Source of the DNA: Floccularia luteovirens
Lineage: Eukaryota; Basidiomycota; Agaricomycetes; Agaricales; Squamanitaceae
Direction of reading: 5' to 3'
DNA: 64,000 nt
Assembly (NCBI GenBank): GCA_009739215.1
Contig: VSJF01000003.1
Coordinates: 2,542,001 to 2,606,000 of the forward strand
The translations under genes and the position numbers were made by a program. Positions 33,833 to 43,493 of this stretch are shown piece after piece. A model generated the notes under the pieces. It was given only the letters and a program-made list of their open reading frames with translations, ran no database searches and had not been told where the DNA came from. Numbering within the stretch: position 1 is the first letter of the stretch; every line of letters begins with the position of its first letter.

Positions 33833-34460
33833 AACCTATACGAACAGGTGCTATTGCTTCATTCCCCAATATGACAGCTCTCCCGAAAGGATCCGTCAAG
33901 ATCGTATCAGTGCTACCTCCCTTTGATGTTGGGCAGATGAAGGCGAACGTTGCTTCAAGATTACGGACGTCATCGGTTTGCAAGGCGGTCTTGGAGTATA
34001 ATCCAGAGATCTAGCCTTATCGTTAGAGAAACCTCCCGAGCATATGACAGTATCTTCACAATCACCCTCGTGACTGCACTTTCGGTTAGTATAGGAGCAT
34101 ATCTTGTCCGGCTTGGAGAGCGTGCAGTGCAAGTCGAAGGTCAATCTATCATCTTGACAGGTGCCCCTGCTCTTAACAAGGTCCTTGGACGGGAAGTCTG
34201 TACATCAAACTTGCAGCTTGGTCATACCCAAATAATGTTCAAGAATGGTGTCTCCCACCTTACAGAGAGTAGTGACTGACATGGGCGCAAACTGTTGACG
34301 TTGGCTGCGCTTGCCTAGGCGGCTTTCCCATGGAAGTCATCGCTGTCAAACTCGAAAGATCGAACGTTCAGTCTATTTTCGTTTTCAACCGGGAAGGTCT
34401 ACTATTGATCATCTTCGCTAGCTGGAGAGGATTCTCTGGTGGCCAGCAAGACAAGTACTC
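33833..34460 (+). pseudogene. Acetyl-CoA carboxylase (ACC1) gene relic
   Basis: Separate pieces of the very large fatty-acid synthesis enzyme. One piece from its central region reads RTGAIASFPNMTALPKG and SVLPPFDVGQ (about 33840-33940). Directly after comes a carboxyltransferase-domain piece: ETSRAYDSIFTITLVTALSV, IGAYLVRLGERAVQVEGQ, IILTGAPALNKVLGREV and NLQLGHTQIMFKNGVSHLT (34020-34275). A third piece has CLGGFPMEVIAVKLE and LLIIFASWRGFSGGQQDKY (34310-34455). Pieces are in different frames with internal stops, and most of the ~2200-residue protein is missing. Confidence 0.82.
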
Positions 34461-35041
34461 ACGTAGATCGATTCCTTCAAAAAATTATAAAACAAACGAA
34501 TAAATCGTTGACTTTCTTTTCATTGATCCCAAATTTATTATTAAAACTACAACACAAAAACTAAAAAGCGCAATATAAATGACTGCTTGGATTGTCCTCT
34601 GCATATTCCCTTTGGAACAGAAGGACAAACGGGTAGTTGATTGAAAGATCAGATGAGGACGAGAGGTAGGATAAACTCGTTGTAGATATGGGCATAGAAA
34701 AGCAAATGAGAGTGAATGCAGAAATGGAAAATAATCCAACTATACGTTTGAGCGTACAAGTCCAATATAATTTTGAAGAAAGTGGTCGGTCACAGGATCT
34801 GATCGATACCTTATGATGACATTTCGTAACCACGCTGTTGAAACCCTTGATTAAAGGTTTAACCTACGAAAGTGGAATCCTCGTCTACCTTAGACGAGTA
34901 TGATATTGTCCTGTTGTGTATGCGTGATTTGTCTATGGAAGCTGCTTTCCAGCCTCCATTCCGGCTCTCCCCATTCCCTTCATATTCTTCGACTATCTTC
35001 CCATTGGCTATCAAGTTGGGTGAATATTTATTGTTTTTCGT
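34461..35041. other. Intergenic, no gene recognised
   Basis: Between the ACC1 relic and the 3' end of the large minus-strand gene. AT-rich, short frames on both strands only. Confidence 0.45.
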
Positions 35042-38000
35042 TCAGGGATTGATGATATACATACAAGATTTGCTTTTCTGAATGCTCATACCACCCTTGA
35101 GAGATGGTCTCTGTCCTTTAATAGATCCACGGAACAGTGGCCTTGACACTGGACCAGGTAGTTGGCTGGGAGCAATCCATTGTTGCAGTTCGAATAGGAC
35201 ATCTCCTTGCCTGTTGAGAATAGGGTTGCATAAGGAGTATGCGCCCATTCCCGGGAAGCAGTATCCCCATGCACCACCAAATGTTTCCCTGAGGTCAACA
35301 ACAAGGCCATCGAGATCGATTTCAAGAAGGGAGCGAAGTCCTTCAAGATCGAGACTGGTTGAGGTTTCTCCATGGATACGTGGTACATCGAACCTGGGCT
35401 TGGTGTCGCCTCTGATATCGAAGGATACACCACCTCCGCGAGAAAGAGAGTTGATGACCAAGGCAATTGTCCACTTTGAAGTTCCTTTGGCACTAAAAAG
35501 TAACCGATGTCAACGAATTGAACGAGATTTGAGGGAAGAAAAGGTCTTACTTCCAATCCTTGTGGTCTCCATGGAAGCCAATTTCAACTGATGTTTCACC
35601 ACGTATCACAACTTCCATGCTTCCGTTCTTGAAAGAGGTCGGCAGCTGGAGATAATTCCTTGTAACACCTGGAAGCACATTTAGACATTATATTATATAG
35701 GGAGAAGCGGGGTAGGAGCTTACAAGCCACATTGTAAGTGCCATTATCGGCATCATCCATTGCACCCTCATGTTCGTGGCTCCATCTATCACTGTGGTCC
35801 CAAACATACTCGTTGTCAATGACTTCCCTGCGTTCCCAATCGCATTTGAAACCTGAACCCTGGCGGTAACGACGTGCCCAGGTTGTGAGAGCCAATTTCC
35901 ATCCACCATGACTCTTGATAACAGAAACACTACCTTCGTAATCATCGCTTCCAGGGAAGATGGGGACAACAGTCGTGCTGGCGTTGACACGAGATAGAGC
36001 TCTGAGTAATTGTTCTTCGATAAATTGATTCTTCGAAATTCCGATGAAACCAAGTGAGTAGCCTCCCTTGATGTTAAGGATCCATTCAAAGACCTGTTTC
36101 AAAGACACGGATGGGAATGGTCTGAAGCAGGTCATTCCTGCGAGTACGATAAATGCGTCTGAGCTTTGGGAGATGCGTTGGGATCTATACAAGTCGAATT
36201 TGTATTTAGAATAGACCTGGAAGTCGACAGAGGTCAAGCCCATCGAGTTGTATTGGGAACCAGTCTTCCAAACGGGTACTGATTGCAAGATATGGTGGCC
36301 ATGCTCGACAAAAATAGAGAAATAGGTTTTTTGCAGATAATTGACGATAGTCTTCACATTGCTGATGGAGCTATGATTGCCCAAGGTCAAGCCTCCAAAC
36401 TTGGAAATGTTGTGCAGGAATCTGGCATCTATAGCAGAAAATATTTCGAATTGGAAATTTAGAATTATAGAGAATCTATTACTTACTGGTGAAGTCAAGA
36501 CATAAATGCCTAAAGGTGCGGTGTTTCTCGTGGCCATGTTGTTTCCAAGCAGGGGATGATTTGAACCTAGAATACCATGTTTTCGTGGACGACATTATCT
36601 CTTCGTGGTCGACGAATTTAAGATCAACCTCGAAAGCGACGCTCCAATCACTGATTCGATGTTGCTTAGAGCTGGTATTACAGCGCTTAGAAAGAAGTGC
36701 ACAAATAATATATTTCTTGGCTTACCCCCTAGAGCCCTTAATGGATCCATTATCAATTTGTATCCACACGATTGCCTTTTTGCTGGACAGGAGGCGAATG
36801 TCAATTGCACCAAAGGAGGTTTCCAAGACATCGTCGAACGACCAGTCCGTCAAACATTTAGTATGTTCGTGTTCATTATCAATTGCAGATTGCCAAAGAC
36901 CTCTGAAATGTTCCGCGATGGTATAGCCAGAAATGACCTGGATGAAATCGAAGCCAAATAGTTGAGAGATCTCAATCAATAACTCTGTTCTGCGGCCACG
37001 AGATGGGTGGGTAGCATGCCATTCTGTGACATCAGATTCATTGTCGTTAAAGTCAACGTCGATATCAACGTCGATTTCGGTTTCGACTGTGTTAACGTCG
37101 TAGATATAGTGATAGTAGGATCTTTCGATGACGGCCGTGTAATAGTTTATGATGAATTCAAGGAATGTAGCCTTGATGACTGTTTCGTGGTCCACCGTCT
37201 TTTCGAGACCAGGGAAGTGAGAAATATGTTCGCAATATCGGACAGCTATCTAAATGTCAAAGCAAGAAGAAGTAATAGATTGTCAAGACTTACTGCTCAT
37301 GTCGAGTTTAATACGGGTGATAGAACCTTCATCGTCTCTGATGACGTCGCAAACTACGGCGACCTCCCAGTTTGAGAAATCGTAAACAGGTGAGCTTTGG
37401 AGAAGAGTCAGACCTTGCAAGAATCTGAAAGCAAAAACTTTTGACTAACCCAGAGAAATCGCTGCTATCATACACGTATACTTCTTCAATGTCAAAGTAA
37501 AGAATGACTTCAGTCCCACAAAGCGGCCTAATCTTTGGTGCGCCAAATTTGGCCTGGAAGTGAATGTCGGATTGATCCAGTAAGCTAGTCCAGGTGCTAT
37601 GGTATTCGGAGAGACAACTAGGTATGGCGGTCATCATCACCATAGAGAATCGATTTCAACCATTTGGTGCTGAGGAACTTATTGATTTCAACAACGGATA
37701 TGCCGAAGATCTCATTGATTTCGATGTTTGAGTTTCTGATGATATGTGTGTTAACAGAGTGGTCAATCTCCAAGCTGTGGCGCTCGTCATCAAAATCGGG
37801 CAGGGAGAACAAGACGTGAAGACCAGCGGTATGAAGGAAATCAAGGTATTTCTTCATGTAGTACTCCAGGCCCTCACGAGCAGCAGCAGGGCTAAATTCA
37901 GACACAAGTTTCGCCTCTGGGGGTTATTGAGTAATAACTCTCAAATATATAGTCTGACACTCACTTTGGAAATCAAGGACTAATAATTGAATTGTATGGG

Positions 38001-38475
38001 CAGTATCACCGATCTTAGAACTATGGCCACGAATTCTGTCAACACCAAAGTCCATGCAGAATGCAATTTCTGCATCGTTAATAGAGTATGCTTTTTCCCT
38101 AACACAACAACTGTTAGTGACAGAACTTGTGAGGATCGCTTTATCTTACTTTGTTGAAAGGTGATCCGACCGGTCATAGTCCAAATCAAGTTGCCCTTTT
38201 TTTATTTTGAGGTAGAGGACTGCTTGGTGGTTGCACAGAAATTCTAGTCTTGGTTTATCGAAAGTTGCGCTGAAAGAAGTGCTGCCATTCGACCTCGAAC
38301 GAAGTCGGCTGCCAACATGAAATTCTGACAGAGCAAAATCATATCTGACACGGTCCAATGGTTTCAAACCAGTGCCTGAGGTGTTGGCGCATTGTACAGA
38401 AGTCTCCCACAATGCAGCGAGCTGGGCATTGAAATAGTATACTGCGTGGTGCGCAGAGTTTTCTCCAAGACACAT
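35042..38475 (-). CDS. Large multi-exon protein of unknown function (about 1000 residues)
   Basis: Exons join in one frame from ATG 38475 (MCLGENSAHHAVYYFNAQLA) to the stop at 35042. Landmarks in order: RVRYDFALSEFHVGSRLR, FLCNHQAVLYLKIKKGQLDL, YSINDAEIAFCMDFGVDRIR, HTAGLHVLFSLPDFDDERHS, CGTEVILYFDIEEVYVYD, CEHISHFPGLEK, RLLSSKKAIVWIQIDNGS, DWSVAFEVDLKF, SQSSDAFIVLAGMTCFRPFP, VWDHSDRWSHEHEG and NPILNRQGDVLFEL. I worked through the junctions near 37270, 36690, 35690 and 35510, and each restores frame. No signal peptide and no long membrane helix. I recall similar long proteins in other mushroom genomes but know no function. Plus-strand frames inside it (36489-37375) are shadows. Confidence 0.75.
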
Positions 38476-40107
38476 TCTGATCGGTTGAAGAAAATTGGGT
38501 GTAGGTTGGGGGTTCCTGCTCAGATATGAGAAGGCTAATGTACAGTCTCAACTGATAGAGCGGATTTTATACGAAATGACATATTTGCGTGTTGAACACA
38601 AATATGGATACGGATATGGTCAGGCTCCGGATGGATTTATCGGGTAAGATAATACAGCAGATTCGATGGAAGTGTAGAAGCAACCCTGTGCACTGATGCA
38701 ATCGCAAATACGCTTCATCCTAAAAATATATGAATGAATACCCAAACACATAACGGCAAATAATATAAGAACAAGCATTTCCTTGTTTTCAATGCAGGAC
38801 CGCATGGAACCGCAGTTGGTCGAGCTCCAACATAAGGAATTGATGGATTCTGACACATTGTATGGAAGTATTGCTATTTTGCACACGTCCGGCTGTCAAG
38901 CTGCTAGAAAACCAATGGTCTTCCAAGTGATCAGTTGATCGGGATTCTATCAGACCGACTTAAAACCCCTGGCTTGTGGGTAAAAGACACCTACCCACTG
39001 GCAATCGTTCTTTACAAGTTTTCCGCCCTTTGCACGGTTTGAGCATAAAGTCAGATTGAGATGGTTCTCTATAAGGCAACGGGGAACAATGAGTGGCGAT
39101 GTCGAAGACTTCAGACTCCAATCTAAGTAGTCGAAATGATCCATCGAATTGATAACATCAAAGCTTCCTTACGTAAAGTTAGATGATTGTGAGTAGTGAA
39201 CATAAGTATAGATAAATTCATGTCTTCGGCGAAGACATAACTTGACTGACTGACAGCCCAGTATTCCCAGCATCAATTCCCAGGAAAAGTACCGTCCGAT
39301 TGCCGGACCCTGTGGGGTGGTCGCGTGATTTTGGGAGATACAGTTCGTAAGCCAAGTGTTGGATTGAAGAGCGCGAGACAGGAACTATTGTTGAGACCGT
39401 CCCTTGAAGCTTTCATTGGTTGCAAAAAATAAACTTGATACGCAAGCTCCAGGTGACTTTTCGCCGTGTTACCTTTTACTATGGTTCGCGATGACCAATG
39501 TTGTTTGGGAATGCTTGATTCCCTCGGAATCTGCTTTATGTATTCCTATCAATGGGAGTGAGAGTATACTGCATTCTCTTGAGCGTGTGCCTCATAATGA
39601 CAGGGTCAAGGCTTTGAGCATATATAGTCAAATTAAACCCTGCATTTTATATAGGTTCTGTTGAATGACAAGATTAAGATGAGTAAAACATACATTCAAT
39701 AGTTTGTTAATGGCGCCGATGGAGAGTCTATTATCTCATCACTTAGCCGTCATTCATGGACTTTCCCTCATCGTCCGTCCCAAGTCGAATAGAAAGGACC
39801 CATTCACATGACCTTCACACCTGGCACTCTCTGACTCCATCAAAGTCCAAACTCTTTCTCACAAGATCTTGTCATTCACTGCACAAACATCAGATGTGAT
39901 TCCACCCGCACAAAACTTTGGTGGAAGATACATGAGCCTCATGACTACCACAACCTCTTGTGAAAAAAAGGAGAATCAAAGAGGAATACAATGTTTTACA
40001 GGCCAGTGAGACACCAAAATTTTGTAGGCCCTCATAATATTTTGGTATAGTGTTGTTTCGAAATCGGGTAGACTTTATTAAAGATGTCTATTTCCAGTAA
40101 ACTCTTG
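38476..40107. other. Long intergenic stretch
   Basis: About 1.6 kb with no recognisable gene, the first part being the promoter of the large minus-strand gene. Frames at 38620-38886, 38950-39144 and 39404-39664 show no domain. Confidence 0.4.
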
Positions 40108-40725
40108 TTATGTCCTCTGCCTGGAAACACCATCCAACGCCAGTATGTTCAAACACCCTTTTTCTTCACGGATTAATCGCCCATTGTCACCGAAATATTC
40201 AACAGTGAACTCTCTCGGGGAGTAAATGGGAGGAGCTATTTTGATGTTACCTCTCTCAAAACGGATGTTGACGCCAGGCGTCGGGGCGTTCAATGTAATG
40301 CTGCAGCTAAGTATAGCTTGTGTGACAAGGGATATAAGTTACCGGTTTTTCGCAGAGGACATGCTTATTCGCTTTAATGGCATCGAGCGCGCAGTACGTA
40401 TGCGGAGTTCCTTTAGATGGTTTCATTTTCGTCATGCACCCCAGCCACGGCATTTTAAGTAGCCGTTCTACGTTCTTTAAGTGATGGATATTCTATCATT
40501 AATGTATATATAGATTTTGAACAAGAAAGTCACCTCATCTGCATATACTGCTTCGTATGCTCCGTATGCTTCAATTGTTTTGTCACCTTGAGCAATAGTA
40601 TCGATGAATTCTAATGTTTTGGCTATACTGCGGGAGCCAACAGCTACAACTTTATGAGCTACATCATGCGTTTCGCGGGTAAGCCGGTTGGTATCCATTA
40701 TACCATACAGAAGGCTTACGTTGGT
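40108..40725 (-). pseudogene. Gfo/Idh/MocA-type oxidoreductase relic (dihydrodiol/xylose dehydrogenase-like)
   Basis: Three separated pieces of an NAD(P)-binding sugar or diol dehydrogenase. The N-terminal Rossmann part reads VAHKVVAVGSRSIAKTLEF and DKTIEAYGAYEAVYAD (about 40670-40540). A middle piece has GTPHTYCALDAIKANKHVL with the family's CEKP motif (about 40420-40350). A C-terminal piece reads GVNIRFERGNIKIAPPIYSP and REFTVEYFGDNGRLIREEK (40280-40150). The ~150 residues that should separate the second and third pieces are missing, and the glycine-rich N-terminal turn is not found, so this is an internally deleted gene. Confidence 0.75.
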
Positions 40726-41073
40726 GGGTCCACTAACAAATCCTAGAAGAGCATGGTTAATTATCTGTTAATAATTGGCATTAAGGTACAAGTATAACAC
40801 ACCCGCACAAAAGAAGCCGGAAGGTTTCCTGTTGAGATTATTCCCAAACATAGCTGGAATGGTCATAACTAGCCATGACTGGAAGACCTATGGGTCAGGA
40901 AGATACTGAGAAAGATTGACAAGAGTCCGCCAAATATGTACCGTACGTACAACGGGGAATTAGTGAGAAATCAATTAATCAAGGCCCGTTGCGGGCCGTG
41001 CCTTAAGAAAACGAAATGCTATTTCCGTCTTCTTCTAAATCTTACATATATAAATAAGTGACTGCGCGGAGAG
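40726..41073. other. Intergenic
   Basis: Short region between two divergently placed relics, no gene recognised. Confidence 0.4.
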
Positions 41074-41680
41074 ATGACGAGCATACCACCACTAGATAGT
41101 ATTTCAGAATCTCCGTCACAAAACGACTCACCACTAGCTGACGCTCTTGAAATTCTCTTCGAACCATCCCCCATCCTTATATCAACCCTCGAACCAAGGC
41201 TTTGCGATGTTCCGAAGTCAACACCCCTGGCTTCACACTTTTACTTGATCGACCTTTCTCTTTGGGAGATTGCAAACTGGGATGTATCAGCGCAATCTGA
41301 ATTCATATCGGGCCATCCACATATCTGAGAAAACGAGAATTTATCGACTTTAAGTGCAAAAGAGCAGGGAGAAAACGCAGTTACCCCTACCCCACCAGAC
41401 GTATTGGCTAGACTCTCTCACCTAAATGCCTGCTACGAAGCAGCACATCCAGGGCTTCGATATATCACGTTTGTGAATGGGAGAAGCCGAGCTGCAATTG
41501 TTGAGGGAAATGGAGAACGTCTTAGGATTAGATCGTTCGTTATCACCAAACGAGCCAGAACTGGCTATAATTCCTTCCATAGACGTGACAGGTGCAATCT
41601 GGAAGGCTGAATTGGATCGCGCAATTCAGGACATAGGGTTGATAGCGAAAATTCGCCTGGGTGCGTTAGGAGTTCAGTGA
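41074..41680 (+). pseudogene. OHCU decarboxylase (uric acid degradation), nonsense plus frameshift
   Basis: Encodes the enzyme that decarboxylates the uricase product OHCU to allantoin. Seen: MTSIPPLDSISESPSQND, ADALEILFEPSPILISTLEP, FYLIDLSLWEIANWDVSAQ and SEFISGHPHI. A TGA at 41326-41328 then stands where the conserved HPxIGE motif needs Gly (GGA). The frame continues ENLSTLSAKEQGE, TPPDVLARLSHLNACYE and LRYITFVNGRSRAAIVE, and an extra base at about 41503-41507 (GGG for GG) shifts it to MENVLGLDRSLSPNEPE and AELDRAIQDIGLIAKIRLGA. Intronless. Two independent inactivating lesions in an otherwise well-preserved gene suggest recent loss. Confidence 0.85.
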
Positions 41681-41744
41681 CGTGTATTTGAAAGGGAAGA
41701 GGAATGGCCCGCATTTAATTGGGACTTTCAATGTTAGGTGGTAT

Positions 41745-41945
41745 TGACTCGAAGCTGCGGTAGTGTACTCCGTATACTCTGTTCAGTGCAACTGTTACAC
41801 CTTATCTAGACACCTCGTCGATGCTGTTCTCGTTGCCAAAAACGTTACAAAGTTTACTTACACATTTTCCTCTGGTCGAATGAACCCACAAACCGGAATC
41901 GTTTGCAGCATTCTCTGCAACCCGCAGACCTTCTGTTCGGTAAGG
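41745..41945 (+). pseudogene. ATG15 5'-end relic (second copy)
   Basis: Repeats 31803-32145 of the intact gene with gaps: the upstream GTGTACTCCGTATAC block, the start ATG with the first codons (MLFSLP), and, after an indel and a deletion, the CACAAACCGGAATCGTTTGC block. It then ends abruptly. Confidence 0.8.
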
Positions 41946-42244
41946 ACGAAGGTTGACGGAGGAATAGGGTTTGGGATCGAGTCTTTCTTAATAGTTCAGT
42001 GTATTTCGAGTAAGTGGATGTATATTGTAGAAATTGAGCACAGGCTCAGTCAGTATTAGGTGAGAAATGAAGTAGACATTGAGAAAGGATTAAAGGAAGC
42101 TTGCTGTAGTCTGTAGACAAAGGAAAACATCAACATGTGCGTGTGTGTGCGCGCAGAATCTAATCCAATCTAATCTAAATCATGTGATGAAGAGTAAACG
42201 GAAACGGAACAGACCACGCCGAATGCAAATTCCATTAGAAAGAA

Positions 42245-42645
42245 ACGGGGGTCGCCAGAGCCTAGGCCAGCTGGTGAGGTAGAAGGTGGGGAAGGTACAG
42301 AGTGTATGGTGAGTTAACTAGTTTGAAACCTATTCCATCATATGGCAACTTATGATTAAAACTTGTCGATCTCACAGGACTGCTTTTCTTGGGAATATGG
42401 GAATTTCAAGAATACTTTTCTCAGCAGGAGGAGATTATAATGTACATTAATATATATGGTTCTAGTTTTCTTACGCACAACACCAACTAATATAATTATA
42501 TACACAAGGACCAACCGCATCACTGTCTGCATGAAAAGTTATGGTCAGCCACATTGCCAATTACAAGAAGCACGATTCTCTCCGAATACACAACTCTCAA
42601 CGTAAACTCTAGATCTTTCAGCCAGATTTATTAACGCCCATTTCC
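42245..42645 (+). pseudogene. ATG15 3'-end relic (second copy)
   Basis: Repeats 33340-33750: the GCCAGAGCCTAGGCCAGCTG stretch, the last intron, the [15 protein letters not shown] exon and 3' flank. The whole lipase core between this and 41945 is missing; about 300 unrelated bases, including a GT/GC-rich microsatellite at 42125-42160, lie in its place. Confidence 0.82.
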
Positions 42646-42647
42646 AA

Positions 42648-43277
42648 ATGTTCGTTGATCCCTCAGATTCTGAGAAGCAACCCGAAGTACCGAATACGGA
42701 ATTCATACAGTGGGAGCATTCACTGACACCCCGAATCAATGCTTTGCCACAACAACGCTATCGTAGGCCACCTACCAATCGATGGCCAATCGAGACGCAC
42801 TCAAATACAGGATCCCGCTTTACCAAAGAATTGTCTAGTCCTCGCACATCACTTGCCTATAGGGTTGAAAACCAAACGTACCCCTTGAACTATCAGGCAA
42901 AAAGATTGCAGGACTTTGTTAAACGAGTGCGGGTAGACCTCTCAATGTCACAGAACCAATTTTTTCTGGGTTCGGCACCTTTAATAGTTTTCGTATTTTT
43001 TCTCATCGTGGGCATATGTCTTTCGAGGGGAACCTTTGGCGACCAATTCAAAATCCGAACTGTCGCTACGAGCATTTCTGTATTCCTGGCTAGTCTGGTT
43101 GGCGTCCTCTCTGTGTTCAGAGTCCTGGTCTGGGCTGTTAGCGCATGTGCAACATCTTTCTGCGAGATGGACCTTGATGAGTACGGAAGATTTGGAAAGG
43201 GCCAGGGACATGCCGTCGAGATCGATGGCTACGAAGTTACTGTAGTAGATCTCATGATTGGCGGATTGTTGAATTAG
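42648..43277 (+). CDS. Uncharacterised protein with two membrane spans
   Basis: Single-exon, 209-residue protein. The N-terminal half is polar (MFVDPSDSEKQPEVPNTE, RRPPTNRWPIETHSN). Two hydrophobic helices follow: LGSAPLIVFVFFLIVGICL (about residues 107-125) and SISVFLASLVGVLSVFRVLV (about 143-162). A cytosolic-type tail ends VTVVDLMIGGLLN, stop 43275. I do not recognise a family. Its counterpart next to the intact ATG15 at 33765-33830 is almost wholly deleted, so this is the retained copy of the duplicated pair. Confidence 0.65.
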   Translation: MFVDPSDSEKQPEVPNTEFIQWEHSLTPRINALPQQRYRRPPTNRWPIETHSNTGSRFTKELSSPRTSLAYRVENQTYPLNYQAKRLQDFVKRVRVDLSMSQNQFFLGSAPLIVFVFFLIVGICLSRGTFGDQFKIRTVATSISVFLASLVGVLSVFRVLVWAVSACATSFCEMDLDEYGRFGKGQGHAVEIDGYEVTVVDLMIGGLLN

Positions 43278-43493
43278 ACAAAAACATAATATATTCTGTG
43301 GAGGTTGTTTATATGTGACAACACGATATGTACGTAATCACGTGATCCTGTGTGTATTGAACGTCACAAATAACAATTCAAGTTATTGAATGATTTAAGT
43401 AATTGTCATTGTTCCACCAGCAGCAGTCCTAGAACAAGTTCTCTTCGAACTTGATAACTTGGTAAAAGAATAAAGGGTACACAATGGCAGGGT

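Noticed and set aside
36489..37375. Plus-strand open frames of 78-145 codons
   Set aside because: They lie opposite well-supported exons of the large minus-strand gene and show no domain, so they are shadows.
42125..42180. GT/GC run and TCTAA repeats as a regulatory or telomere-like element
   Set aside because: Simple microsatellite sequence of short length, no TTAGGG-type array.
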